Shown here: piece by piece, positions 25,976 through 36,189 of the stretch
Position numbering within the stretch: the stretch's first letter is position 1
Layout of the letters: every line of letters starts with the position of its first letter
NCBI GenBank assembly: GCA_004322365.1
Contig: SCTS01000007.1
Span: forward strand, 1 to 64,000
Origin: Patescibacteria group bacterium
Lineage (GTDB): Bacteria > Patescibacteria > Paceibacteria > UBA9973 > UBA2103
Reading direction: 5' to 3'
DNA: 64,000 nucleotides
Translations under genes and position numbers: made by a program
The notes under the pieces: generated by a model
What the model was told of the DNA's origin: nothing
Seen by the model: only the letters and a program-made list of their open reading frames with translations
Databases searched by the model: none

Positions 25976-28900
25976 TTAGTGCGAGCGAGTCGCAAACAAG
26001 CCACCTGCTGGAAGACCTGAGACACCGTAACCGTTTGTCCAGTCCTGATCTGCACGAACCGCTGTGGTTGTGGAGTTAGGAGACCAAACGAATACGTTAT
26101 CCGATGAACTCACACCTGAAGCCGAAGCAATGAGGAGTGGGTTTGCGCCAACTGCAGCTGCAGTTGATGGGAACGCTGAAGATCCGAGAAGCTTCGTTGT
26201 TACCGACGCACCTGTAGCACTACCCGAGATCGAGCCACGGACCTCGAAGTATCGAGTACCGCCTGCAGGAATCTGGATAGATGTTGCTGTACCAGCTGAT
26301 GTTGTAACACCAACTACTACATTGCCTGTACCTGGAACGGTTGCATCGTCAGTTGCCTGGAGGTCACCGCTCGTGCTGATACCCGAAATTGCTTGCGAGT
26401 ATGCAGAGTCGCTGAATCCGTAGATCGTGACGTTTGTAACCGAAGCAGTTGTTGTTGCGAGGTTAAGCGCAAACTGTGTGATGCCAAGGGGACCCTTTGC
26501 ATCAGCAGTTACCTTGAATCGCATAAGGCGACCATCGGTAAGACCCGTTGTGCCGTTGATTGTTGAATCAAGAGCGAACGTTGGGAACGACTTCATGATG
26601 CGAACACCTGATGAAGCCGATGAACCTGATGGGTAGATAGTACTGCCTGAAGAAGCACCAGTACCTTCTGAGTTCAAGTAATCAACTGCCAAAAGGTGAC
26701 CAGAGAATGCAACAGCTTCACCAGTGCCGACATTGTTGAGGTCAGCCTTGATGGTAAGAGTTACATCTGTGTTCTTTTGAAGTGAGACTATTGAAGTCAA
26801 TGTTGAAGTTGCCGAAGCGTTCGAACCTGAGAAGTATGCCTCGCCTACCTTTGTTGCACCATTCCAAATCGTTGCCTTTACGAGGTCAGACGATGAAGAT
26901 GAAGCTGTGTTGGTAAGAGTAAGGCCGACTTTCGTCAAGTTGACTGCTTCGTTTGAAGCACGGAACTTAAGTGCGCCGACAACTACATCAGTTGAGCCAG
27001 CTGAAACGAGCGCGAAGCTTGGGCTTGACGCATCGAGAGCAACTGTAGCAGAACCGGCAGCGACGGTCATCGTGACTCCAGAGTCAGATGTGTCAGTGCC
27101 TGTGATTGTTGTACCTGAAGTTGCACCTGTGAAGGTGTAGGCAGAAGCTGCACCTGCATCCCATGCCCATGTACCATTGTTCGTTGCCGAACCAGAGACA
27201 TTACATTTGATACCGATAGTCTTAACTGTACCTTTTGCAACAGTAACAGGGTTATCAAGTGTGAATGTCTGAGTTGCACCTGTTGAACCTGAAGGATTTA
27301 CAACATTCGAACCTGTCGAAAGCTGTGTTGTACCGTCGTACGCTGCACAAGCTGTGAGTTCAGTCACCGCTGCGCTACCACCGAAGGTGAGCGTAGTAGG
27401 AATTGAAGAGAATCGTACATCTTCACCTGACTGCGTTGCATCGTACTGGAAGTTTACAAACAAAGTTTGTGAGCCACCAGCAGTGATGTTCTGCGAAGCA
27501 GGAGATGTAGCGAGACCAACTGCAACTGCACCTGCCTTCACGGTCATGGTGTTCATAGTGAATGTACCATTCGATGAAAGTGAGATTGTGTTGCCAGTTG
27601 TTTCACCCTTGACATTGGTCCATCCAGACGAAGGAACTGTGGTGACAATATATGTACCACCGTTTCCGATGTTTGAAGCAACCTTGCCACGGAGTGTGTA
27701 GACACCTCTTCCAACCTTGTAGGTGATTGAGTCAGTGAAGGTAGCTGTTTGAGTCGTTGCTGATGCATATACAGCATCAACAGGACCTGCAACTACTGCA
27801 CCGTTCTGATCAACAATCGTAAGATTGGTGAGGAGGCCAGTACCTGAACCAGTTGTTGAAGCGATTGTGAAGACAGTTGACTGAACAGTCATTGCCTCAC
27901 CCTTCAAGTCAACTACATAACCGCCGAGAGGCTGATTAGGAAGGTTGATTGCGATGTTCTGCGCAGGAACTTCGTTTGCCTTGCCGATCGATGTAATCGA
28001 TGCGCCAGAGACAGTTACCTGAGTAGCGTATACGAACGGAGTTCCGCTCGTAATGGTGATCGTACCGCGTGATGAAGGAACAGCAGATGAACCTACTGCT
28101 GGCGAAACGCCGTAGCCGTAAGTCTCACCTGTTGCGTAGATATCTGTAGTCTTGTCAACATCGAAGACAACAGTGCGGTTAGCCGCACCTGCGCCAATGA
28201 TGTCGTACTGAACATAGAGATCAACTTGATTTCCCTTTGGAATAACTACACCTGAACCGAGGTTCGTGTTGTAGTATTTTCCGTCTGAAGAAACAGTCGC
28301 TGGGTATGCTGTTCCGTTAACAACTGTCATTACATTTGCAATGTCAGTAGCTGATACGGAGCCAGTTTGATTCCAACGGATGCTCTTGAGGCGGAGATCC
28401 TCAGCAGATCCCGCTGTAAGGCGAAGACCTGTTGCCTTGAATGCGGTTGTACCAATTTCCTTCGTTTGGTTCGAGTTTGAAGCGAACGCATTTGAAGTAT
28501 TCAAGGTAATTGAACCAACAGTCAAAGTTGCATTGTTTGTGTTATGAGCGCCGACGATTGGAAGTGAGCCAGAAACGGTTGCTGAAGTGTTAACTGCAAC
28601 AAGCGCGAGTCCTGGAGCTTCACCTGTGTACGAAGTGAGTGACGAAGCCATGTTTCCTGCAATGAGGAAAGTCTTTGTCGTTCCCTTTGCAACAGTGAAG
28701 GTACCACCGACAACTGTCTGGTGATTTGAATTCAATGTCTTTGCGATACCAAGCTGCAAGCCAGTTGACTCATCGATGAGGACGATACCAGCAAAAGCTG
28801 CATCCTGACCGAGTCCGTCTTTCTGGACCGTAACTCCGTTCACCACTACATCGCCATCAGCGCCTGCAGTGAGTGTGAAGCGAGTAAACGGAACGCGCGA

Positions 28901-29473
28901 TGCACCTTGTGGTGAAAGCGAGTTTGCTGGTTGTGTACCTGCTGCGACAGCAAGGCCAGTACCTGTTGGTGTTGTCACTACTGGAGTGGAACCACCTGAA
29001 GTCTTGCCGAATGCTGCGCGAGAGATCGCACCGAAGTAGCCAGCTGCAGGAGAAACTCCTGCTGCCTTCTGCCATGCGATAACTGCAGTCACAGTCTGGG
29101 AACCGAAGTAGCCAGTTGCGCCTGCTGGAACCGAGTAGCCAGCTGCAATGAGTGCCTTCTGAAGACAAGTTACATCGTCACCTTTCGAGCCAACCGTGAG
29201 GTTTCTCGTGAAGGTACAACCGCCTGTCATTGAGCCGCCAGTCGAGCCCCCTGTTGGAGCTGTCCCATTGAGAGACGCACTAACGTTCGCGATAGTCGAA
29301 GCGTCAGCACCGAATGACTGCAAGAGAGAAACGATAGCTGAGATTTGCGAACTTGTGAGCGTTGCGGCTTCTGCCTTAGACGCTGTGAAAGTGAATGCAA
29401 ATCCAGCTACCAACGAAACTGCAACGACGATCGCCGCAACTTTCGTGAGAGAACTGTTTACAATTGAAGTCAT
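25976..29473 (-). CDS. Large secreted S-layer-like surface protein with peptidoglycan-binding domain
   Basis: 1,165 residues. A signal peptide (about 1-36, ending SKAEA) precedes a mature part rich in Thr, Ser, Gly and Ala with few Cys. After a GGSTGGSMTGG linker comes a PG-binding type 1 domain (about 95-155: GSKGDDVTCLQKALIAAGY, YFGSQTVTAVIAWQKAAGV, YFGAISRAAFG). The long remainder consists of beta-rich Ig-like repeats (e.g. LRLKSIRWNQTGSVSATDIA, NEAVNLTKVGLTLTNTASSS). Its size, composition and own strong terminator suggest a major surface-layer protein. TATTAT lies 7 nt before the ATG (leaderless). The assignment as S-layer is by inference. Confidence 0.8.
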   Translation of the reverse strand: MTSIVNSSLTKVAAIVVAVSLVAGFAFTFTASKAEAATLTSSQISAIVSLLQSFGADASTIANVSASLNGTAPTGGSTGGSMTGGCTFTRNLTVGSKGDDVTCLQKALIAAGYSVPAGATGYFGSQTVTAVIAWQKAAGVSPAAGYFGAISRAAFGKTSGGSTPVVTTPTGTGLAVAAGTQPANSLSPQGASRVPFTRFTLTAGADGDVVVNGVTVQKDGLGQDAAFAGIVLIDESTGLQLGIAKTLNSNHQTVVGGTFTVAKGTTKTFLIAGNMASSLTSYTGEAPGLALVAVNTSATVSGSLPIVGAHNTNNATLTVGSITLNTSNAFASNSNQTKEIGTTAFKATGLRLTAGSAEDLRLKSIRWNQTGSVSATDIANVMTVVNGTAYPATVSSDGKYYNTNLGSGVVIPKGNQVDLYVQYDIIGAGAANRTVVFDVDKTTDIYATGETYGYGVSPAVGSSAVPSSRGTITITSGTPFVYATQVTVSGASITSIGKANEVPAQNIAINLPNQPLGGYVVDLKGEAMTVQSTVFTIASTTGSGTGLLTNLTIVDQNGAVVAGPVDAVYASATTQTATFTDSITYKVGRGVYTLRGKVASNIGNGGTYIVTTVPSSGWTNVKGETTGNTISLSSNGTFTMNTMTVKAGAVAVGLATSPASQNITAGGSQTLFVNFQYDATQSGEDVRFSSIPTTLTFGGSAAVTELTACAAYDGTTQLSTGSNVVNPSGSTGATQTFTLDNPVTVAKGTVKTIGIKCNVSGSATNNGTWAWDAGAASAYTFTGATSGTTITGTDTSDSGVTMTVAAGSATVALDASSPSFALVSAGSTDVVVGALKFRASNEAVNLTKVGLTLTNTASSSSSDLVKATIWNGATKVGEAYFSGSNASATSTLTSIVSLQKNTDVTLTIKADLNNVGTGEAVAFSGHLLAVDYLNSEGTGASSGSTIYPSGSSASSGVRIMKSFPTFALDSTINGTTGLTDGRLMRFKVTADAKGPLGITQFALNLATTTASVTNVTIYGFSDSAYSQAISGISTSGDLQATDDATVPGTGNVVVGVTTSAGTATSIQIPAGGTRYFEVRGSISGSATGASVTTKLLGSSAFPSTAAAVGANPLLIASASGVSSSDNVFVWSPNSTTTAVRADQDWTNGYGVSGLPAGGLFATRSH

Positions 29474-30354
29474 AGATACAATAATAATTTTCTAATTTTT
29501 GACGCCACACTCATTCACGCTTGAATTAAATAAAACGCGAGAATCAGTGGTGCGGGTGCGTGGACGCAAATCATTCGTTCGACCGAATAATTCACGACCC
29601 GCCGCATACCTGTTAATAAGTACGACTAAGAGTCGTCCTTTCTACCGTCGCTCGTTCGGAAGAAAAATAAAATTTCTCTTCCCTCACTCGCTAGGTAGTA
29701 AGCATAACGAGATGTTATACCTCCTGTCATTTTCTGTTCGCGAAAGAAATAGAATTTCTTTCTACTCACTTGAACGACAACAAAGAACAACTAATTTTCT
29801 GTCTTCCGTATTGAATCTAGAAAAATTTTCTAAACTTTTTTCAGAAGACAGCACAACTAAAGTCCATCAACCCGTTCGCATTATTTCTAATGCGAACGGG
29901 ACCAATGGTAAGAAGAAAAATGGTCGTGCGGGATATAGCCGTGGTGGGGTAGCGCTTCCTTACAGTGATGTACGCATGCTTCATCTATTACAACGAAACC
30001 AAGGCGCACGCTTGAGATGTATTCCGGATATGAAAGATGTCAAAGTTCTGTTCGACCGGAAGCGCGCCACACAGTGCGCAACCGAACACCCAGTATGGGA
30101 GTTCACCTATTATACGCGCCCATTCCGCTCTACATATTAGAACAGAGGGTTTATATATGTGGACAACATAGACGACAAAAATCCCGTTTCCGGGTTTATT
30201 GCTGTCTATAGGATCGTGCCATCCACATGAGAGATACTATCTGAAATAAGGCTTAAAAGCAAGCCAAACATCTAGAGGCTTTCAGGTGTCAGGTTTCAGG
30301 TTTCAGGTTTCAGGTTCTAAGAAAGTTCTCTAAACGCTGACCACTAAATCCTCT
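29474..30354. other. Large intergenic region without a supported gene
   Basis: About 880 bp upstream of the S-layer-like gene. One long plus-strand reading frame (29499-30140) exists but has no family match, no start signal and an atypical basic composition. Seen here: a strong hairpin CCCGTTCGCAT/ATGCGAACGGG (29872-29901), A/T-rich inverted repeats around 29640-29770, a minus-strand TATAAT (30113-30108) followed by a well-structured GTTCG...CGAAC stretch, and a CAGGTTTCAGG micro-repeat (30282-30325). It may hold an unrecognised RNA gene. Confidence 0.4.
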
Positions 30355-31095
30355 CTATGCCTTCCTGTACGTACTCCATCTACGCTCCCCTTCCTTTATA
30401 AGGGCGCCTGACTGAACAAGAGACAGAAGCTCTCGTTGCACTGTCTTTTCGCTACAACCAACGACTGATGCGGTAATGTCCTTTATAGAAAGTTTGTCTT
30501 TATTTTTGAAAACAGCCAGAACCAATTCCCTTCTATCGGACTGTCTTTTTTGAGGGGCGATTCTCAGAGTATTGTTTTTTATTCTGAGAGAATCTAAAGG
30601 ACTTTTTGCAACATGTCCTATAGAAAAACTATTCGGAGTCTCTAGGTCAGAGAGAGCTTCTTCTATCCGACCAACATGTTCAGAAATCTTCTCTTGATTG
30701 TCTCGGACAAAAGAAGCGAGCGAGGCATATTCATCTCCTATAAGTTTTGCATTCATCGCCGATATCAACCCCCCAGCTTTTGCAGTCTCAAGTATTGCAC
30801 CTATCTCCATGCAACGAGCACCAAAAGACTCTATGCTAGCTCCGTGAAGTTTTGCCTGATCTGTTGATCGATTAAGAAGGTCAAGTGCACATGAACGGAG
30901 ACGCCCTCGTGCAGGTTCATCAGGAGACAGGAAACCAGTAATTACATATAGGGCCGAAGCGAGTCTCTCTGACTTTTTAACAACAAAAGCATGATGTCCG
31001 TTAGACAAAAGATGTCCCAAATGGAAAGAAGCGCTCACACTAAGAGGTTTCTTATTTGTCTGATTACCTTGGTTGTCTTTTATACTATCGGACAT
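30355..31095 (-). CDS. HTH protein with helical N-terminal domain
   Basis: About 246 residues from ATG 31095 (MSDSIKDNQGNQ). The C-terminal 60 residues read as a DeoR-type winged helix (LSIKDITASVVGCSEKTVQRELLSLVQSGALIKEGERRWSTY). The N-terminal region (about 25-150) is helical (KKSERLASALYVITGFLSPDEPARGRLRSCALDLLNRS). I do not recognise the N-terminal domain. A longer reading to 31188 exists, but it would run through the upstream promoter-like TTTATAT. Likely a transcriptional regulator. Confidence 0.7.
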   Translation of the reverse strand: MSDSIKDNQGNQTNKKPLSVSASFHLGHLLSNGHHAFVVKKSERLASALYVITGFLSPDEPARGRLRSCALDLLNRSTDQAKLHGASIESFGARCMEIGAILETAKAGGLISAMNAKLIGDEYASLASFVRDNQEKISEHVGRIEEALSDLETPNSFSIGHVAKSPLDSLRIKNNTLRIAPQKRQSDRRELVLAVFKNKDKLSIKDITASVVGCSEKTVQRELLSLVQSGALIKEGERRWSTYRKA

Positions 31096-31395
31096 ATATA
31101 AAACGCTATCGGTCTTTAATTTCAAGGTCAGTTTACCTCTAAGACCTTGTCCTTTGCAAGGATCCGCCCATCTAAACCCCGGGACCATCTACGGAAGAAA
31201 CCTCAAATTAATCGGGGCAGAAGCGAATTACATACAGAAATATAGACGCATATGTCTAGTGTAAATATAGGAGGTTTGCATAATAAAATTTTTAAAAATA
31301 GTCTGAAGCGGTGAGTATTTAATCTCTTTATTATTCTTCGTTACTCCTGCATTTTTTTGCATAGAGTCCGTATGAGACCATGCTAAAATCCATCA

Positions 31396-33594
31396 ATGGC
31401 AAAGAAAAAAAGAGAGAAGAATGGTAAGAAAAAATCTGGTATTCCTACCCCCTCTCTTTCGCTCAATCTGAAACCAGAAACCACGAAGAGCATCTACGGT
31501 ATTCTTGCCATGGTTGCGGCGGCACTCTTTTTGTTAGGCCCTCTTGGCAAAGGTGGGCCTGCTGGCAATTTTATTTATGAAGCCCTGAGTTCTTTTTTTG
31601 GCATCGGATATTTCCTTATTCCGGTGTCATTACTTTTGTTAGGTATCGGATTATTTAGACAACGAGAGCATCCGGGCTTCGGTGGTACACGGGTCTTCGG
31701 CGCATCGATTCTTTTTCTTTCTGGCATTGCCATACTCTCACTTATTGATAACCATGGCGGACTTGCAGGACATTGGATTGCCCTCCCTTTCACTTCACTT
31801 TTTGATATCACTCTCGCCTCTATTATTCTTGGAGGTATCGCCGTTGTAGGGACTCTTCTTGCTCTTGATACACCGCTTGGTATCCCGCACTTTGCGATGC
31901 CACAATTTCAATTTCCTTGGTCAAAGAAAGTGCTTGGAGATACATCAGAAAATACGGGTGGTGGCGATGACGAAATAAAGATAGCAACCCCTGAAAATGA
32001 AGTGGAGGACGAGAAACCAATTCGAAAGGAAAAAATAAAAGAAAAGAAAATAGAAGCCGAGCCAGAGGCAAGCTTTGCCTTTGCTCCTATTGGGCAAGCA
32101 TATAACCCTCCCCCACTTTCACTATTGGAACGAGATAAAGGGAAGCCCGACAATGGCGACATTAAAGCAAACGCCAATCTCATCAAACGAACACTCCAAA
32201 ACTTCGGTATCACTGTAGAGATGGACGAGGTATCTATCGGCCCTACCGTGACCCGCTATGCACTCAAACCTGCGGAGGGCGTGCGTCTTCAAAAAATACT
32301 CGCTCTTCAAAATAACCTCGAACTTGCACTCGCTGCACACCCTGTCCGTATTGAAGCCCCAATACCTGGAAAGTCTCTCGTGGGTATTGAAGTGCCTAAC
32401 ACTAAAAAATCAACAGTGGGCTTGGGGTCACTCCTTGGAGACACTAAGTTTGAAAGCGATAAACGACCTCTGATGGTTGCTCTTGGGCGTGACATCGCGG
32501 GAGCATCACATTTTGCGAACATCGGTAAGATGCCTCACCTCCTCATTGCAGGTGCAACAGGTGCAGGAAAATCAGTGTCAATTCATGCACTCATTACTTC
32601 CCTACTCTACAGAAACGGCCCTTCGGCACTTCGCTTCATCATGATTGATCCAAAGCGCGTGGAACTCACTCTCTACAACCCTATCCCCCATCTTCTTACG
32701 CCGGTCATTACCGACCCAAAGAAAGCAATCCTCTCTTTGAAGTGGGCAGCGAAAGAAATGGAACGACGCTACACGATTCTTGAGACGCACGCAGTCCGCG
32801 ATGTGCAGTCGTACCACGAAAACATCGCATCAAAATGGAAGCCTTCAGCGGGTTCGACAGCCTCACCGCAGGCAGGAAACGAGATGCCGGATCAAATGCC
32901 CTACATCGTGATTGTTGTCGACGAGCTTGCTGACATCATGCAAACATACCCACGAGAGCTCGAAGCTGCTATTGTGCGCCTCGCTCAAATGAGCCGTGCT
33001 GTTGGTATCCACCTAATTCTTTCAACGCAACGCCCCTCAGTGAATGTCATTACAGGGCTCATTAAGGCAAACGTACCAGCGCGTATCGCCTTGCAGGTGG
33101 CTTCACAAATTGACTCACGCACCATTCTCGATGCAGCAGGCGCAGAAAAACTCCTTGGTGCTGGTGACATGCTCTTCCAATCTGCCGATATGTCAAAACC
33201 ACACCGTATTCAAACTGCATTCATTTCTGAAAGCGAAGTAAAAACAGTTGTGGAATACATCAGGAAACACAACGAACCATCGCTCGACTCCATTACTCTC
33301 TCGAGCAATACACCAGATTCTCCGAATGCAATATTCTCAGCGTCGCTCGAAGACGATGATGTCGATGACGACCTATTTGCTGAAGCAAAACAAATTGTAG
33401 AAGAAGCTGGGAAAGCTTCGACCTCATACCTGCAACGAAAACTCCGCATCGGCTATGCTCGCGCTGCGAGACTTATGGATATTCTTGAAGATAAAGGAAT
33501 TATAGGAGCGGCAGATGGTGCGAGACCTCGCGATGTCCTCACTACATCGGAAGGAGAAACGACCATGACTGAAGAAAACAATGGCACCGCGTAA
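31396..33594 (+). CDS. ftsK: DNA translocase FtsK/SpoIIIE
   Basis: 732 residues. Four N-terminal membrane segments (about 30-160), a charged linker, then the motor: Walker A in LIAGATGAGKSVSIHALI, the Walker B-like IVVDELADIM, and MSRAVGIHLILSTQRPSVNVITGLIKANVPARIA. The C-terminal gamma winged helix ends the protein (ASTSYLQRKLRIGYARAARLMDILEDKGIIG). It moves chromosomal DNA at the division septum. The promoter is an extended -10 TGC-TAAAAT 6 nt before the ATG (leaderless). It overlaps the next ORF by 14 bp and probably forms a unit with recA. Confidence 0.95.
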   Translation: MAKKKREKNGKKKSGIPTPSLSLNLKPETTKSIYGILAMVAAALFLLGPLGKGGPAGNFIYEALSSFFGIGYFLIPVSLLLLGIGLFRQREHPGFGGTRVFGASILFLSGIAILSLIDNHGGLAGHWIALPFTSLFDITLASIILGGIAVVGTLLALDTPLGIPHFAMPQFQFPWSKKVLGDTSENTGGGDDEIKIATPENEVEDEKPIRKEKIKEKKIEAEPEASFAFAPIGQAYNPPPLSLLERDKGKPDNGDIKANANLIKRTLQNFGITVEMDEVSIGPTVTRYALKPAEGVRLQKILALQNNLELALAAHPVRIEAPIPGKSLVGIEVPNTKKSTVGLGSLLGDTKFESDKRPLMVALGRDIAGASHFANIGKMPHLLIAGATGAGKSVSIHALITSLLYRNGPSALRFIMIDPKRVELTLYNPIPHLLTPVITDPKKAILSLKWAAKEMERRYTILETHAVRDVQSYHENIASKWKPSAGSTASPQAGNEMPDQMPYIVIVVDELADIMQTYPRELEAAIVRLAQMSRAVGIHLILSTQRPSVNVITGLIKANVPARIALQVASQIDSRTILDAAGAEKLLGAGDMLFQSADMSKPHRIQTAFISESEVKTVVEYIRKHNEPSLDSITLSSNTPDSPNAIFSASLEDDDVDDDLFAEAKQIVEEAGKASTSYLQRKLRIGYARAARLMDILEDKGIIGAADGARPRDVLTTSEGETTMTEENNGTA

Positions 33595-33973
33595 ATTTAT
33601 TGCATTCACTCCTAGACGCACCGTCCTCTTTATTGGCGGAGTCGCCCTTCTAATAATTCTGGGTTATAGCGCGTACGCAGCACTTCCCCTCATTCAAGGA
33701 CCCTCACTCACCGCCACGGCAACTGTAGATACAACTACAATCTTAGTAAGTGGTATGACACGCCGTGTCGCATTCTTGGAGGTAAACGGTGCACCTGTTC
33801 CTTTACAGGAAAATGGGAGTTTTTTGGCAAAGCGCGCATACCCTCCGGGGTATACTGCCATCACCGTAACGGCACGAGACCGTTTCGGGAAAGTTGTTAC
33901 AAAAAAACTCTCGTTACTTAGTCCAAAGCAAGAGCATCCCTCCATTACAAAAGTAGAAGCGCCTATTAATTAG
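33581..33973 (+). CDS. Small membrane-anchored Ig-like protein
   Basis: 130 residues overlapping the ftsK 3' end by 14 bp. One membrane segment (about 13-33: TVLFIGGVALLIILGYSAYAAL) is followed by a short beta domain (TATATVDTTTILVSGMTRRVAFLEVNGAPVPL...FLAKRAYPPGYTAITVTARDRFGKVVTKKLSL) that resembles a single Ig-like fold. Lies between ftsK and recA in the same direction. Function unknown. Confidence 0.7.
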   Translation: MAPRKFIAFTPRRTVLFIGGVALLIILGYSAYAALPLIQGPSLTATATVDTTTILVSGMTRRVAFLEVNGAPVPLQENGSFLAKRAYPPGYTAITVTARDRFGKVVTKKLSLLSPKQEHPSITKVEAPIN

Positions 33974-33992
33974 AATCAATAATCTGGTCACT

Positions 33993-35051
33993 ATGGCAAT
34001 AAAAAAGAAAGCAGAAAAAGTATCCAAACCTCCCGTAACCTCAAATCAAACAGGTGGCCAGAGTACCGTCGATAGAAAAGCTGCGATCAGTGAAGCAATC
34101 GCAAGTATAAAAACAAAATTCGGTGATGAATCAATTACAACGCTCGGTGCAAAACCAAAAGTTGGTGTTGATGCTATCCCCACAGGCTCTATTGGACTCG
34201 ACTGGGCGCTCGGCATCGGCGGAGTCCCCCGAGGTCGCATCATAGAAATTTTTGGACCTGAATCATCTGGAAAAACAACTCTTTCTTTACACATCATCGC
34301 AGAGGCTCAGAAAAAAGGTGGCATTTGCGCATTCATTGATGCAGAGCATGCGCTCGACCCAGAGTATGCAAAAGTTCTTGGCGTTAAGATTGAAGACCTC
34401 CTCGTGTCGCAACCTGACACTGGTGAGCAATCGCTTGAAATTACTGAGAGTTTGGTACGCTCAGGAAAGATAGATGTGGTAGTCGTTGACTCTGTTGCAG
34501 CACTCACACCAAAAGATGAAATTGAAGGAGAGATGGGTCAACAACACATGGGCAAACAAGCACGACTTATGTCGCAGGCACTTCGTAAACTCACTGCCAT
34601 CGTTGCTAAATCAAAAACGACCGTTATCTTCATCAATCAGATACGCATGCAAATTGGCGTTATGTTTGGCAACCCAGAAACAACCCCGGGAGGAAAAGCC
34701 TTGAAGTTCTATACATCAGTACGTCTCGATATTCGTCGTATTGCACAAATAAAAAAAGGTGAAGAAATTGTTGGTGGGCGTGTACGAGTGAAAGTGGTAA
34801 AAAACAAAATTGCTGCGCCATTCAAAGTGACGGAGTTTGATCTCATGTACAACGAGGGTATCTCTCGTGAAGGAGAGTTAATAGCCTTGGGTGAGAAGTT
34901 TGGCCTCGTTACAAAATCTGGCGCCTCATACAAGTACGGCGAGGAGTCATTGGGTCGTGGCTATGATGCAACACGAACCTTCCTCAAAGAAAATCCTAAA
35001 ATAGCAGGAGAAATTCTTAAAGCCATTCGAGCAAAGTTCTTGGAAGCATAG
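33993..35051 (+). CDS. recA: Recombinase RecA
   Basis: 352 residues. Walker A is GPESSGKTTLSLH; also AFIDAEHALDPEYAKVLGV, QPDTGEQSLEI, MGQQHMGKQARLMSQALRKLTAIVAKS, and the L2-region INQIRMQIGVMFGNPETTPGGKALKFY. It catalyses strand exchange in homologous recombination. The start lacks a Shine-Dalgarno. A TAATCT 7 nt before the ATG may be a -10 box. Complements recO and ssb in the window. Confidence 0.98.
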   Translation: MAIKKKAEKVSKPPVTSNQTGGQSTVDRKAAISEAIASIKTKFGDESITTLGAKPKVGVDAIPTGSIGLDWALGIGGVPRGRIIEIFGPESSGKTTLSLHIIAEAQKKGGICAFIDAEHALDPEYAKVLGVKIEDLLVSQPDTGEQSLEITESLVRSGKIDVVVVDSVAALTPKDEIEGEMGQQHMGKQARLMSQALRKLTAIVAKSKTTVIFINQIRMQIGVMFGNPETTPGGKALKFYTSVRLDIRRIAQIKKGEEIVGGRVRVKVVKNKIAAPFKVTEFDLMYNEGISREGELIALGEKFGLVTKSGASYKYGEESLGRGYDATRTFLKENPKIAGEILKAIRAKFLEA

Positions 35052-35081
35052 CCTCTCTAAGGAGGTACGGGAAAGTATTGA

Positions 35082-35408
35082 TTACTGCACTGAAAGCTGT
35101 GTATTCCCTGCTCGACGTACCACATCAACTCCAATCCATGCTGTGAGCAAAACGGCAACGAGAACGCATAGTTGCACAACAAGCGTTGTTCCAACAATGG
35201 CAACAACTACAAAGTTTATAAGTCCAGAAATGCCCTCTACATTGAGGGCATTTTGTACGACATGCGGCAAAGATACCGATGAGGCAAGGGCAAAAAAGAC
35301 AGTCGCAAGGGCAGCAAAGCGCACCATTGGGCTCGTAAGTTGACGCACTACATACAGGCCGTACACACGGCGCATAATTCTTTTTCTCAATTCTTGATCT
35401 CTATCCAT
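35082..35408 (-). CDS. Small membrane protein downstream of the sigma factor
   Basis: 108 residues with a basic N-terminus and two membrane segments (about 30-48 and 64-92). It starts 21 bp after the ECF sigma stop on the same strand. That position is typical of anti-sigma partners, but there is no zinc-binding anti-sigma motif, so the role is only suggested by position. Confidence 0.6.
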   Translation of the reverse strand: MDRDQELRKRIMRRVYGLYVVRQLTSPMVRFAALATVFFALASSVSLPHVVQNALNVEGISGLINFVVVAIVGTTLVVQLCVLVAVLLTAWIGVDVVRRAGNTQLSVQ

Positions 35409-35428
35409 ATATAAAAATAGTTACTAAA

Positions 35429-35992
35429 TTATTCTACCGAACCCATACTTTCTCGCAATACTGCTTTTGCACGATGCACCCTCGTTTTTACCGCAGGAAC
35501 ACTCGTGCCCAATTTCTCTGCTATCTCCGCATACGGCAAGCCTTCAATGAAAGCGAGTTTGAGTATTTCAGCAACATGCTCTGGAACTTTAGAAAGCCCC
35601 TTCTCTATTACTTCCCTTGCGTACTCTTGGTGACCCTCTTTCGCGTGAATTGATGGATCGGCAAGAGATTCATAGTGTTCGGAAGTTAATTCGGCAAAAC
35701 TTTCTCTACCACGAGCAATTTTACGATAGTGAGTTCGCGCAACATTCATAAGAATAGTAAGTGACCATGCACGAAATGAACCCGACTCTCCCTTAAAGCG
35801 CGGAGCAAAACGGTACACACGAATGAACGCTTCTTGCACTACATCTTCAGCGGCATCCCGACTACCAACGATTCCCTGAACTCTGCTCAAAAATTGCGAC
35901 TGATAGCGAGCAACAAGAATTTCAAATGCGCTCGGGTTTGACAGCGAACGTGCAAGAAGTGCCTCATCGGGCATACTCATAAGTTCATCCAT
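35429..35992 (-). CDS. ECF-type RNA polymerase sigma factor
   Basis: About 187 residues from ATG 35992 (MDELMSMPDEALLARSL). Region 2 includes FEILVARYQSQFLSRVQGIVGSRDAAEDVVQEAFIRVYRF, and region 4 includes LKLAFIEGLPYAEIAEKLGTSVPAVKTRVHRAKAVLRE. It redirects RNA polymerase to a regulon that cannot be read from sequence. A longer start at 36058 is possible; I prefer 35992 because TAGTAT lies 7 nt before it. The small membrane protein downstream may regulate it. Confidence 0.88.
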   Translation of the reverse strand: MDELMSMPDEALLARSLSNPSAFEILVARYQSQFLSRVQGIVGSRDAAEDVVQEAFIRVYRFAPRFKGESGSFRAWSLTILMNVARTHYRKIARGRESFAELTSEHYESLADPSIHAKEGHQEYAREVIEKGLSKVPEHVAEILKLAFIEGLPYAEIAEKLGTSVPAVKTRVHRAKAVLRESMGSVE

Positions 35993-36189
35993 ACTGCGTA
36001 TACTAAACCCTATAGGGAGAGTTTGAGCAATAGCTGTTGCTTTTGGTATAGTACTCATTGTTAGACGCTTAGGCGCCTTTATTAATACTCATTAGGCAGG
36101 TTCTAGGTGACAGGTTCTAGGTTCTAGGTTCTAGGGACAGCAAACTACAATCTATACTTCTGCATACTACCCGCTATAATCTAACTCCC

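Noticed and set aside
26064..27701. Several plus-strand frames of 70-120 codons
   Set aside because: Antisense shadows of the Thr/Ser-rich S-layer-like gene; its codon use keeps opposite frames open.
29499..30140. 213-codon plus-strand reading frame in the large intergenic region
   Set aside because: No recognisable domain, atypical Arg/Ser/Phe-rich composition, no start signal, and strong hairpins in the DNA; more likely non-coding.
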